DNA of 64,000 bases from Notolepis coatsorum. Lineage: Eukaryota > Chordata > Actinopteri > Aulopiformes > Paralepididae. The stretch lies in contig CAXASK010002027.1 in assembly GCA_963971535.1 (NCBI GenBank), positions 87,501 to 151,500 on the forward strand, given 5' to 3'. The position numbers and the translations under genes were made by a program. Positions within the stretch are counted from its first letter, which is position 1; every line of letters starts with the position of its first letter. The notes beneath the pieces are model-generated. The model saw nothing but the letters and a program-made list of their open reading frames with translations, had not been told where the DNA came from and ran no database searches. Positions 1-10,040 of this stretch are shown here, in pieces.

Positions 1-169
1 CGGTAGCTGGCTACACAGCTTGTCAGTGTGCTAATAGCCTCGGCAAGCTAACGGTAGCTGGCTACACAGCTTGTCGGTGTGCTAATAGCCTCGGCAAGCT
101 AACGGTAGCTATCTCCAGCAGCTTGTCGGTGTGCTAATAGCCTCGGCAAGCTAACGGTAGCTGGCTCCA
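1..169. repeat. 51-52 bp minisatellite, about 3.3 units
   Basis: Three head-to-tail units start at 1, 52 and 103, with a partial unit from about 155. Each reads CGGTAGCTGGCTACACAGC and ends in CTCGGCAAGCTAA. The third unit has CTCCAGCAG in place of the ACACAG stretch. The array may begin before the window edge. No coding role is seen. Confidence 0.9.
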
Positions 170-199
170 GGCTATTAGCACATCGACAAGCTGCTGGAG
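113..199. repeat. Inverted repeat (30-bp arms, 27-bp loop)
   Basis: The arm at 113-142 (CTCCAGCAGCTTGTCGGTGT and on) is the reverse complement of 170-199 with one mismatch. The right arm is an inverted part-copy of the minisatellite unit to its left, so the array ends in a flipped unit that could form a hairpin. Confidence 0.85.
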
Positions 200-214
200 C
201 TCCCGACGCTCGGC

Positions 215-310
215 TGGTTGAAGTGGAGCTGTGTAGCCAGCAGGCTGAATGCTCCGCGACGCTGGTTGAAGTGGATCTAGGTAGCCAGCAGGCTGAATGC
301 TCCGTGACGC
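215..310. repeat. 48-bp tandem duplication (2 units)
   Basis: Units 215-262 and 263-310 share GTAGCCAGCAGGCTGAATGC and differ at a few bases. Read on the minus strand they follow the THAP remnant and encode two copies of a peptide like SRSIQPAGYxxPLQPA, so this may be a repeat inside the old coding exon. Confidence 0.7.
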
Positions 311-329
311 TGAACTGCCTGGGCCGGTC

Positions 330-661
330 TGTCTGTCGAAGACTGAGGGAACCGCGTCCGGCTTCAGCTGATTAGTGGTCTTCTGGACAAACATCCCACC
401 CCAACAACATAATCCGAGGCAATGAAGTGTTCGCTGCAGATCCTCCTTCCCTGTCCAACAGGCTGGTCGCGCCGCCTGAGTGCAGCCAGCCTGAGCCAAC
501 GTGCCAACAACACTGTTTTTTTCACTGGTAGTTTGTGGAAATTAACCAACTTACCTCTCTTTCACATGGTAAAATTAGTTTGAACAGCCAGGAGCAATAC
601 AAACAGAACCACCGCGGTCCCGTTGTTTTGTAGGCAACATTTTATTTACTGACTGACCCAT
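330..661 (-). pseudogene. THAP zinc-finger domain, broken first exon
   Basis: Reading leftwards from an ATG at 661-659 gives 28 codons, MGQSVNKMLPTKQRDRGGSV then CIAPGCSN. This supplies the paired cysteines (C-x4-C) of a C2CH THAP finger. The signature continues with FYHVKER, then in another frame NFHKLP, ARWLRL and CSEHF (the C-x2-H pair), then in a third frame AVPSVFDRQ, the AVPTIF-type end of THAP domains. All hallmark residues (C, C, P, W, C, H, F, P) are visible over about 90 codons. THAP domains are DNA-binding modules of vertebrate transcription factors and of P-element transposases. The copy is damaged by a TAA stop at 577-575, a frame change between about 575 and 549, and another between about 420 and 364. 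It could be a host THAP exon turned pseudogene, a P-element-derived copy, or partly assembly error. The upstream promoter-like block favours a former host gene. Confidence 0.75.
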
Positions 662-699
662 TCACTATAGGCAGCTAACCAGCAGTGTATACACCAAAC

Positions 700-750
700 C
701 AGCCTCATGACGTCAGCCATGACGTCAGCAACAAAATGGCGGCGCCCATG
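700..750. promoter_or_regulatory. Candidate promoter: two CRE sites plus YY1-type site
   Basis: Two perfect palindromic CREB/ATF sites, TGACGTCA, lie at 708-715 and 720-727, only 12 bp apart. They are followed by AAAATGGCGGC at 733-743, the classic YY1 site found at TATA-less vertebrate start sites. The block sits about 50-90 bp upstream of the ATG of the THAP remnant on the minus strand, where a core promoter would be. That it drives the THAP exon is inference. Confidence 0.6.
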
Positions 751-867
751 TTGAAAACAGGGATATTATATTTGATTTTTCAGACAAATAAGATAGATTT
801 CACATTTGATTATAGAACCCTGTCTTACACAAGGTACACAACAAACAAACTAGGATCACATTGTTCA

Positions 868-1489
868 CTGCTTCATCTCCACTTTAAGCAGGGCAGATTC
901 TGTGCTGTGGTTGGCTCTGAAACCTGACTGAAATGTGTCCAGGATGTTATTCAAGTGCAGGTAGGGAGACAGCTGAGAGAGAATAGCCCTTTCAAGGACC
1001 TTTGATAGGAATGGGAGCTTGGAGATTGGCCTGTAGTTATTGAGCTGGGTGGAGTCTAGGTTGGGTTTTTTCAGAAGGGGCTGGACGACTACATGTTTGA
1101 AGCAGGTTGCAACGGTACCAGTGGCTAGGGATGTGTTTATGATAGAGAGGATGCTGCGGCCAGTTGTGGGAAATACTTCTTTGAGAAGAACAGAGGGAAC
1201 TATGTCAAGGGGGGAGGTGGTTGGTTTCATGGCTGAGACTATATCTGTGAGAGTAGAGAGGGTGATGGGTTGAAAACAGGCCAGGGTGGATGAACAGGGC
1301 GGCGAGACATCTAAACTACGTGTAGGTGGTGTGATGTTGTTTCTGATTAACTCAACTTTGTTTATGAAGAATTTTAAGAATTCCTCACATTTGGTTGGAG
1401 ACACATCCAGACTAGTTCTAGGGGGGGGGGGGCTGATGAAAGAGTTAATGGTGGCAAAGAGGGTCCTGGGGTTTTGCGAGTTACGGATG
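868..1489 (-). mobile_element. L2-like LINE fragment, RT N-terminal part
   Basis: The minus strand codes for the start of a non-LTR reverse transcriptase. In order it shows NPRTLFATINSF, KCEEFLKFFINKVELIRNN, PLDIVPSVLLKEVF, NNYRPISKLPFLSKVLERA and FQSGFRANHSTESALLK, the last two being RT motifs of the L2/CR1 group in fish. The fragment is cut at both ends: it stops after HSTESALLKV, and its 5' side abuts a SINE piece near 1490. The same family supplies the plus-strand L2 spread over 30530-54163. Rex1-type LINEs have similar motifs, so the clade is likely but not certain. Confidence 0.8.
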
Positions 1490-1640
1490 AGCATGTGATA
1501 GTCTCCGCCCTCCCAGACCGACGGTAGGGGGTAGAGTGCGCAACGACCAGGAAGGAGATTGGGAATTGGCATAACGACTAACATTGGGATGGGAGAAAAT
1601 CGGAAAAAGAAGGAGGAAAAAGATATATTTTTTTTAAATC
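1490..1640 (+). mobile_element. tRNA-derived SINE, 3' half
   Basis: This stretch is the reverse complement of about 1885-1995, including GGCATAACGACTAACATTGG against its partner. It ends in an A-rich tail (1600-1640), so it is a 5'-truncated plus-strand copy of the SINE annotated to its right. Confidence 0.65.
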
Positions 1641-1832
1641 TACCAAAAACACAATAATAAAAAAAAATAAGGCTCAACAGCAAACACCTCTCTGGAGGTG
1701 CAGTGGTATACAGTATAGGTAATAACGAAGCCTCTCACCCCAACTTCCACAGGGTAGATCTTCAAATGACTCATACGGGATACCAGTTAGCTTTTTATCT
1801 ACCTCCAGTATCACCTGCCTAACTTGTAGATT

Positions 1833-2320
1833 GTAGTTTTTTTTTGTTTTCTTTTTTAATCTATTTTTTTCTCTCTCACTTTTTTTCCGTATTTTTCTCC
1901 CATCCCAATTTTGTCGTTATGCCAATTCCCTTCCTGGTCTTTGCTCGCATTTGCCCCCTACTGTCGGCCTAGGGAGGGTGAAGACTACCACATGCCTCCT
2001 CCGATACAAGTGGAGTCAGCCAGCCGCTTCTTTTCACCTGACAGCAAGGACTCTCACTGGGGGAATGTAACGCGTGGGAGGATCACACTATCTCCCCCAG
2101 ATCCCTTCCCTGCTGAACAGGCGCCCCGACCGACCAGTAGGAGTTGCTGTTTACAACGACCAGGACACATACCCCACCGGCTTCCCACCCGCTAACACTG
2201 CCAATTGTGTTAGTAGGGACGACTGACCAAGCCGGAGGTACCGCTGACAGCTGGATTCGATCCCAGAGTCTCTGCGGTGGTAGGCGAGTGCTTAGTCCAC
2301 TGCTCTACCCAGCCGCCCAT
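1833..2320 (-). mobile_element. tRNA-derived SINE, near full length
   Basis: On the minus strand from 2320 the sequence resembles a tRNA gene: an A-box-like GGGTAGAGCAGTGG and, after about 45 bases, a B box GGATTCGATCC read on plus at 2253-2263 (GGATCGAATCC on minus, one base off consensus). The unique body follows, then an A-rich tail around 1885-1836. RNA polymerase III promoter boxes plus an A-rich tail define a SINE. The family name is not known to me. Confidence 0.65.
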
Positions 2321-2455
2321 TTGTGCGTCAGTTTTGTAGTTGTATTTCTTGAGCATAAAATATACAGCCGCAAAAGAGTCCAAGTCAAGATAAGAGATAG
2401 AACATTAAATCACATAATATTTCATATTAGGATCTGACATCTTACTGTAATAGAA
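2321..2455. other. Spacer, nothing recognised
   Basis: AT-rich sequence between the SINE and the LINE tail. I see no reading frame, repeat or RNA gene. Confidence 0.5.
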
Positions 2456-2733
2456 TCAAGAAGAATCAAGAGGTTTATTTGTCACATACATACCAGGGCA
2501 TACAGTGAAATGCGGGTGGTCCTGCCCGCATTGATTGTGCAAAATACAATAATAAAATAGACATATAAAAAAATAAACATAGAAAAAATCTAATTGGTAG
2601 GACACAACATATCCATGGTAAAAAAAAAGACATGCTGAGTTCCTGAGAAACTGGTTCCTACACTACTATACTATATACAATTTACAATTTTAACTCTTAA
2701 TGTATCTAAACTATACTATTAGTACTGTACCTC
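2456..2733 (-). mobile_element. LINE 3' UTR and tail (left part of split LINE)
   Basis: The stretch opens with AAGAGGTTTATTTGTCACAT and CATACAGTGAAATGC, the reverse complement of the 3' end of a widespread fish LINE. Its coding end lies at 27976-28450 on the same strand. The two parts are separated by the LTR complex, whose 5-bp target duplication ACCTC occurs at 2729-2733 and again at 27727-27731. Confidence 0.7.
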
Positions 2734-4703
2734 TGTTGAATGCCCACGCCATCTCTTAGGTCAGATCGATAACTTCATAACTCATTGGTCTGCCTATCTT
2801 GACCTCAAACAGCGTCCTGTGAAGTGGTTGACACGCAGAACCAACCGAGTCTACAAAATGTTGTTGTTACCACTGACCGACAAGAGACAGCGAATGCACC
2901 GTTCCGACCCCCGTCAGTCATCGACCTTAGGTCGAGTGATTGAAGTTGCGGAATCTTTTATTTTATTTGCACTGGGACGGGCTCTCTTTAATTAGAGGAG
3001 GTCCATTTTCCTTATCCGTTACACGTATTATCACTGTATGGATTTACTTGATAATCCCATTATACAGAATCCACCTTTAGTCCTTAATGCAGGGATAAAG
3101 CCACTTATTCTATTTTACATTAATACATAATCATATGTCTCCTAAGTACACGTATTATCACTATATGGCTTTACTTGATAATCCCATTATACAGAATCCA
3201 CCTTTAGTCCTTAATGCAGGGATAAAGCCACTTATTCTATTTTACATTAATACATAATCATATGTCTCCTAAGTACACGTATTATCACTATATGGCTTTA
3301 CTTGATAATCCCATTATACAGAATCCACCTTTAGTCCTTAATGCAGGGATAAAGCCACTTATTCTATTTTACATCATTAATCAAAAATGCATGGGGTGAA
3401 GTTACAAGGCAAAACACATTTCATGCTTACCCGGTCGTCCGGTCGTCTGGTCAGAAGAAAGGATACAAATCATATTTATAAAGAGGTAATTTTAATTAGA
3501 AAAAGCTAGTTACAAAAAGATACTGAAGTGGAAAGCACCCAATTCAGTTTAAAATAAGCACAGAACAAAACATCTCATCATGCACGGCTTGTGCCCAGTG
3601 TCGAGCACCATTCTTCTCATCTCTCAAAAAAGTCTGCCTCTTCATCGGCAACCGTCTCTTTTATTTAATATTGTATCGTATTTCTGATTGGTCTAAACAC
3701 AGTGATGTCAAATGGTCGTCATTTCTGTTTAGCAAACCAACATACAATACATAATTCGTTATGGACTCCTCCTTCTTTGTACTATCGTTACTGCTAGTTA
3801 CCTAGTGATTTTTAAGTAACAGAAAGTCCCTTTTTCCTTCTAAACAGACAACGGCTTTGTCTGTGGTGACCACGTGATATCGTACCATGTACGAGGCCTC
3901 TCCATAGTTATCTCTTAAGGATCCCTCCAGACAAACAGTTTTTACACATTATTCTGTTAGTATTATTCTCTACTGACACTCAATTTATAAGCATGCCATT
4001 TTGAAAACTTTTACTGTACACATCAAACATTTAATTGTTATATAGTTTCTTTTTTAAGATCTCCCTCTATAGATTCAAGACTCCCTGGTTTTCAACCAGC
4101 AACCCTTCCCGTCTGAAAGGGTTAACATTACAGCTCCCTCTCCTCTGCTGTTGCAGCCTCAGGGCCACATTCCTCAGGTTAACTCCCCTTTCACAGACAC
4201 CGGCCCCTTCTATGGAGACACCGGAGAGGAGGGAGGGAGACTCTCTAGCATGAGTACATAGTACACAGTACATAGTGGATAGTACATGTACATGGTACAT
4301 GTATGTGTATACACATACATGTATAATACAGCACATATATAGTATACAGTGTACATATATATATGCACATACTGGTTTTATTTTATGCAGACAGGACAGG
4401 GTTAAACTGTGCCGACTTGCTCTCAGCTCAGGCCTGCTCTTCACTCCGACTGCACATTAACTGTAACATAGTTTTATAAGTGTATAAAGAGTATACAGGT
4501 CATATACATAGCTTCAATCATATATAATAAACATATGAATTTTATACAAAGTGTCACTCGTCGACTTGTGGCACTTAAAATGTGTTTACACATAACGTGT
4601 TTCTATTCCATTGTCCAGGAAGAATCTACAGACATTCCCCATAATCATATATAAGATCAGGATGTCATACCCAGTGTCACTTAGTTGGCTGTGACACTTT
4701 ACA
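2734..4703 (-). repeat. LTR A (left, 3' in element sense)
   Basis: A 1,970-bp LTR running from TGTTGAATGCC to GACACTTTACA in plus reading. It holds a 126-bp tandem array (3021-3370), an AATAAA on the minus strand near 2960-2970 within about 250 bp of the U5 end, and an AT-rich palindromic stretch near 4254-4370 rich in GTACAT and TATACA. Confidence 0.85.
3021..3370. repeat. 126-bp tandem repeat in LTR A, about 3 units
   Basis: Units begin ACACGTATTATCACT and share CTTTACTTGATAATCCCATT and AATGCAGGGATAAAGCCACT. LTR A and LTR C have three units and LTR B has four. Confidence 0.9.
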
Positions 4704-5264
4704 CCCCCTCTGTCATCCTGGTCGGTCATTTTCCATTGTCTTAATAGCGTCTATACTGGGGAACGAGATGGCGATTGTGGGGTCACGTGGCTGTGACTCT
4801 CCACACCCCCTCTGCCATCTTGGTGCCTTGTTACCCTGGTAGCCGGCGGGAAGACTTGCATCTGTTGTTCCCTGGCAGGACGGCTCGACAGGATAGGGGT
4901 CACGTTGTTGCTTGGTATCCGGCGGGAAGACTTCCCGGCCGATGCACCCAGGTTGTTGTCGTCTTCGTCATCTTGGTCATCTTGGTCATCTTGGTCATCT
5001 TGGGGTCACCCCCTCTGACCTCTTGGATCTCTCCCATAGTTTGAGGTAGGTTGATTTGTCACTTCTCGGGCGACCCCTACGGGTTCCCGAGAATTGTAGC
5101 AGCAGTCCTCTATTGAAGTGTGGTTGGCCTGGTCGTGTGACCCTGTCCGTAGGCCTCGCAGGACATCACAGATACAGTCCACAGAGGACTCATTTCTTTT
5201 CTCTCTTTCAGGTCCATTCGGGGCTCTCGTCGCCCTGTAACCTGGGTCCAGGCCGATGTCTCTC

Positions 5265-5347
5265 TGTCCGGTCTGGGAGGTCTAGGAGGTCTGGGAGGTC
5301 TGGGAGGTCTGGGAGGTCTGGGAGGTCTGGGAGGTCTGGGAGGTCTA
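5265..5347. repeat. 9-bp tandem repeat (GGTCTGGGA)
   Basis: About nine near-perfect units. On the minus strand they read as repeated PPR inside a short open stretch (5550-5110) with SSRASSRSSSR ahead of them. That frame is probably incidental to the repeat. An equal array occurs in internal region 2 at about 21357-21438. Confidence 0.8.
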
Positions 5348-5897
5348 GATGAGGACCTTGAGGATGCTCTGGAGCTTGACCTATCCCGGTCTTCCTCTAG
5401 TTCCGATTTCTGACCTGAGTCAGTATATTCCTTCTTGCCATCCGCTGCGTCGTCCGCTGACTCCGGGGGACAGCCCCCCCCCCCCCGTCTAAGAGTGTGG
5501 CACTGGTTCAGGTTTTGTCCCTTTACCAGCGCACCTTTACCAGCGCACATTGTTCACAGGCCTTTCGGACTGTTATCGCTCTTTGTTTGGCTTTAGGTAT
5601 GAGAATGTTGTTAGTTCTCAGGTATACCAACATCCTCTTACTTCCGGCATGTCCAAGGTTATCATATACCTGTCTGTTCATGTGAGTAGCCTCGTCCTGT
5701 TAGCAATGGCTAGTTAGCCTGCTATTCGCTCCTATTCGCAATGGCTATTTCAGCCTGCTCGCAATGGCTATTTCAGCCTGCTATTCGCAATGGCTATTTC
5801 AGCCTGCTATTCGCAATGGCTATTTCAGCCTGCTATTCACAAAGTAGAGTTTTTTCTACTTAAGTTCTGACTTTAAGTAAGCATTCAGTTACTTCAA

Positions 5898-7332
5898 GTC
5901 ATGAGTAAACCTTTTTACCGTAATCACAAAAATATACTTTAAGCGTGATTCTTTCTTTAAGTAGAACCTTCTACGTTTTTGACTGTAAGAAAACATTACG
6001 TAACTTTTTAGTCATGAGTAAACCTTTTTACCGTAATCACAAAAATATACTTTAAGCGTGATTCTTTCTTTAAGTAGAACCTTCTACGTTTTTGACTGTA
6101 AGAAAACATTACGTAACTTTTTAGTCATGAGTAAACCTTTTTACCGTAATCACAAAAATATACTTTAAGCGTGATTCTTTCTTTAAGTAGAACCTTCTAC
6201 GTTTTTGACTGTAAGAAAACATTACGTAACTTTTTAGTCATGAGTAAACCTTTTTACCGTAATCACAAAAATATACTTTAAGCGTGATTCTTTCTTTAAG
6301 TAGAACCTTCTACGTTTTTGACTGTAAGAAAACATTACGTAACTTTTTAGTCATGAGTAAACCTTTTTACCGTAATCACAAAAATATACTTTAATCGTGA
6401 TTCTTTCTTTAAGTAGAACCTTCTACGTTTTTGACTGTAAGAAAACATTACGTAACTTTTTAGTCATTAGTAAACCTTTTTACCGTAATCACAAAAATAT
6501 ACTTTAAGCGTGATTCTTTCTTTAAGTAGAACCTTCTACGTTTTTGACTGTAAGAAAACATTACGTAACTTTTTAGTCATGAGTAAACCTTTTTACCGTA
6601 ATCACAAAAATATACTTTAAGCGTGATTCTTTCTTTAAGTAGAACCTTCTACGTTTTTGACTGTAAGAAAACATTACGTAACTTTTTAGTCATGAGTAAA
6701 CCTTTTTACCGTAATCACAAAAATATACTTTAAGCGTGATTCTTTCTTTAAGTAGAACCTTCTACGTTTTTGACTGTAAGAAAACATTACGTAACTTTTT
6801 AGTCATGAGTAAACCTTTTTACCGTAATCACAAAAATATACTTTAAGCGTGATTCTTTCTTTAAGTAGAACCTTCTACGTTTTTGACTGTAAGAAAACAT
6901 TACGTAACTTTTTAGTCATGAGTAAACCTTTTTACCGTAATCACAAAAATATACTTTAAGCGTGATTCTTTCTTTAAGTAGAACCTTCTACGTTTTTGAC
7001 TGTAAGAAAACATTACGTAACTTTTTAGTCATGAGTAAACCTTTTTACCGTAATCACAAAAATATACTTTAAGCGTGATTATTTCTTTAAGTAGAACCTT
7101 CTACGTTTTTGACTGTAAGAAAACATTACGTAACTTTTTAGTCATGAGTAAACCTTTTTACCGTAATCACAAAAATATACTTTAAGCGTGATTCTTTCTT
7201 TAAGTAGAACCTTCTACGTTTTTGACTGTAAGAAAACATTACGTAACTTTTTAGTCATGAGTAAACCTTTTTACCGTAATCACAAAAATATACTTTAAGC
7301 GTGATTCTTTCTTTAAGTAGAACCTTCTACGT
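5898..7332. repeat. 113-bp tandem array, about 13 units
   Basis: Units start with GTCATGAGTAAACC at 5898, 6011, 6124, 6237 and so on at exactly 113-bp steps to 7254. They are nearly identical (for example ACCTTCTACGTTTTTGACTG in each). The last unit runs into a unique sequence at 7333. A diverged single unit is recognisable near 10130-10240. The sister array in internal region 2 has about 8 units. Confidence 0.95.
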
Positions 7333-7539
7333 TTTGTTTTTTCAAATCTGTAATTAATTCTACTCCAGAGGCACCTGACAGCAGTCATTTCGGTTCATAT
7401 TCTTTCGGCTTTTGATACCTATTTAAATAGTATAAAGCCCAACTCACTTGAACTTATGTTCTTAGCCTCGGAACCTCCAATCCGTTTTGACAGACCTATA
7501 AACCAGTGACTTGGCCGCCCAAGCACCACAGCGTCCTGT

Positions 7540-7884
7540 ATGCTGAGGCTTCCAAGTCCCCACAAATCTGATAGGCCCGTCGGATACAGAGACCCTGATG
7601 CTCGCTCTGTCCCCCCGCGTCAAGGTGCTAAGCTTGATGAGAGTTTGCAGAGTCTCAATTTTTTACCCATAGGCGCCGGTGAGTGTACATCTCATGCAGC
7701 TGATATGGCTGGTAGGGTGCTAACCCACCAAATGGTTGCTGTCAGGAAATCCCTTCCGAATGAAATAGATTACAAATTCACTTTACTTTACTCTGGGTTT
7801 AGAGCAAGGACTGGTCATCTTTACATATTATACTTAGAATATACACAAAATGCATGTAGTATTCTATGTCATGTTTCTTCCTAA
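7540..7884 (+). other. Opposite-strand open frame of unknown meaning (114 codons)
   Basis: A plus-strand frame starting MLRLPSPHKSDRPVGYRDP lies about 105 bp downstream of a TATA-like TAGTATAAAG near 7430. It is repeated unchanged at 23067-23411. Because the two internal regions are almost identical, conservation says nothing about selection. I recognise no domain, and it runs against the direction of the element. Probably chance, recorded because of the nearby TATA-like site. Confidence 0.2.
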
Positions 7885-7990
7885 ATGACAATAACACTTT
7901 ATATTATTCCTCTTGACAGATGAGCTGTATGTCAAGTGCAGTTTGCACTTGCTTGAGTCACTTGTGTCAGGGCCCCAGAGGGTAAGGATA

Positions 7991-9559
7991 CTATTGATTC
8001 TCCTTCCGGGCTTTGAATTCCTCCCTTGTTGTCCTCACCTCTGCTTGCTGTTCTGGGGTTAGTGCGGCCCACTCGTCTGGAGGTAGGTATATGTAATTCT
8101 TCTTCCGGGATCTAAATTCCTCCCTTGTTGTCCTCACCTCTGCTTGCTGTTCTGGGGTTAGTGCGGCCCACTCGTCTGCAGGTAGGTATTGGTACTTCCT
8201 TTTCCCTGTTCTGTCCTTGGTTGTTTTCGGGGGGAACTCCTGGGAGGCCCCCCTTTTGTCAGATAGCATTTTGGCTTGGTCATACAGCATACATTCGATA
8301 CGTAACTGGTCTTGTGACCATGCTGCGCATCGGGCTGCCAGTGGGTTACCCCCTGGGACTCCTCTGAATAGCTTTTCAAGCAGTAAGCATGATCCTTGCA
8401 TAGGTGTTCCATTCATGACTGATCCTGCTGCATCATTGAGAGACATGCTCCCGCCTCGCACCTGTGGGATTAGTTTCTCCACCATCTTATACCCTGGATC
8501 TTGACCGGGGGTCCTTACTTCTCTTTCCATCAGTTGGTCCATTGAGGCCCTTTCGGGGATCTCTAGTCCTTTGAGATGTCTCAACATGCGAGCTAGCGTC
8601 TTGTGTGCTTGTATCTCCTGAGCGAGCATCTGCTGCGCCAGCTTCTCATGAGCTAGCACCTGCTGCACCAGTTTCTTCTGAGCTACCCGTGCCAACTTCT
8701 CCTGAGCTAGCATCTGCCGCGCCAGCCTCTCCTGAGCTACCCGTGCCAGCTTCTCCTGGGCTAGCTTCTCTTGTGCTAGCTCCTCCTGAGCTAGCTTCTC
8801 TTGTGCTAGCTCCTCCTGAGCTAGCTTCTCTTGTGCTAGCTCCTCCTGAGCTAGCTTCTGGCGTGCCAGCTCCTCCCGAGCTAGCATCTCCTGGGCTAGC
8901 TCCTCCTGAGCTAGCGTTGGTCGTGCCAGCTCCTCCTGAGCTAGCTTCTCTCGTGCTAGCTCCTCCTGAGCTAGCTTCTCTTGTGCTAGCTCCTCCTGAG
9001 CTAGCTTTGGGCGTGCCAGCTCCTCCTGAGCTAGCTTCTCTCGTGCTAGCTCCTCCTGAGCTAGCTTCTCTTGTGCTAGCTCCTCCTGAGCTAGCTTTGG
9101 GCGTGCCAGCTCCTCCTGAGCTAGCTTCTCTCGTGCTAGCTCCTCCTGAGCTAGCTTCCCTTGTGCTAGCTCCTCCTGAGCTAGCTTCTGGCGTGCCAGC
9201 TCCTCCTGAGCTAGCATCTCCTGGGCTAGCTCCTCCTGAGCTAGCGTTGGTCGTGCCAGCTCCTCCTGAGCTAGCTTCTCTCGTGCTAGCTCCTCCTGAG
9301 CTAGCTTCTCTTGTGCTAGCTCCTCCTGAGCTAGCTTTGGGCGTGCCAGCTCCTCCTGAGCTAGCTTCTCTCGTGCTAGCTCCTCCTGAGCTAGCTTCCC
9401 TTGTGCTAGCTCCTCCTGAGCTAGCTTCTGGCGTGCCAGCTCCTCCTGAGCTAGCATCTCCTGGGCTAGCTCCTCCTGAGCTAGCGTTGGCTTGTTAGCC
9501 GATGGCGAGCTAGTTAGCTTGCAGTCCTGTGAACGGTCTTTTTTGACTGCGCTCCACAT
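7991..9559 (-). CDS. Gag-like protein with decapeptide repeats, copy 1
   Basis: A 522-codon open frame starting MWSAVKKDRSQDCKL at 9559. Residues about 24-315 are made of a 10-residue repeat of the type LAQEELAREK, coded by a 30-bp minisatellite with higher-order 60 and 240-bp periods. The sequence is rich in Leu, Ala, Glu, Gln, Arg and Lys and should be helical. Residues about 320-440 form a non-repeated domain (MDQLMEREVRTPGQDPGYK, then GNPLAARCAAWSQDQLRIE). The C-terminus (about 455-522) has two 32-residue repeats, each with YLPxDEWAALTPEQQAEV and RTTREEF. It is the first frame after the PBS-like site and leader, the position of gag, hence the call. No zinc knuckle is seen. The family is not recognised. 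The frame looks whole as a reading frame, and the sister copy at 23518-25086 is nearly identical. Confidence 0.6.
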   Translation of the reverse strand: MWSAVKKDRSQDCKLTSSPSANKPTLAQEELAQEMLAQEELARQKLAQEELAQGKLAQEELAREKLAQEELARPKLAQEELAQEKLAQEELAREKLAQEELARPTLAQEELAQEMLAQEELARQKLAQEELAQGKLAQEELAREKLAQEELARPKLAQEELAQEKLAQEELAREKLAQEELARPKLAQEELAQEKLAQEELAREKLAQEELARPTLAQEELAQEMLAREELARQKLAQEELAQEKLAQEELAQEKLAQEELAQEKLAQEKLARVAQERLARQMLAQEKLARVAQKKLVQQVLAHEKLAQQMLAQEIQAHKTLARMLRHLKGLEIPERASMDQLMEREVRTPGQDPGYKMVEKLIPQVRGGSMSLNDAAGSVMNGTPMQGSCLLLEKLFRGVPGGNPLAARCAAWSQDQLRIECMLYDQAKMLSDKRGASQEFPPKTTKDRTGKRKYQYLPADEWAALTPEQQAEVRTTREEFRSRKKNYIYLPPDEWAALTPEQQAEVRTTREEFKARKENQ

Positions 9560-10040
9560 CCAGTCTCTCCTCCTTACAAACAGTGTCTTTGGGCTAGGGA
9601 GCCCTCGCTTTTCTGTGAACGGTCGTTTTGACTTCGCTTCACATCCAGTCTCCCCACCTTACAAACAGTGTCTCTGGGCTAGGGAGCCCTCGCTTTTCTG
9701 TGAACGGTCGTTTTGACTTCGCTTCACATCCAGTCTCCCCACCTTACAAACAGTGTCTCTGGGCTAGGGAGCCCTCGCTTTTCTGTGAACGGTCGTTTTG
9801 ACTTCGCTTCACATCCAGTCTCCCCACCTTACAAACAGTGTCTCTGGGCTAGGGAGCCCTCGCTTTTCTGTGAACGGTCGTTTTGACTTCGCTTCACATC
9901 CAGTCTCCCCACCTTACAAACAGTGTCTCTGGGCTAGGGAGCCCTCGCTTTTCTGTGAACGGTCGTTTTGACTTCGCTTCACATCCACACTCCGCTCCTT
10001 ACAAACAGTGTCTCTGGGCTAGGGAGCCCTCGCCTTGGGT
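9529..10040. repeat. 85-bp tandem array, 6 units
   Basis: Units start GTGAACGGTC at 9529, 9615, 9700, 9785, 9870 and 9955 and share ACAAACAGTGTCTCTGGGCT. The array lies in the leader and overlaps the start of the gag-like frame. Internal region 2 has 5 units. Confidence 0.93.

Noticed and set aside
4067-4444. 125-codon minus frame in LTR A (also in LTRs B and C)
   Set aside because: It covers an AT-rich palindromic stretch in the LTR, has low complexity, and is not recognised as any protein.
5898-7332. CRISPR-like array (regular repeats)
   Set aside because: The 113-bp units are direct tandem repeats without unique spacers, and the genome is eukaryotic.
8605-9498. 297-codon plus-strand proline-rich protein
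   Set aside because: It mirrors the 30-bp repeat of the gag-like frame. It lacks its own start context and any non-repeat domain.
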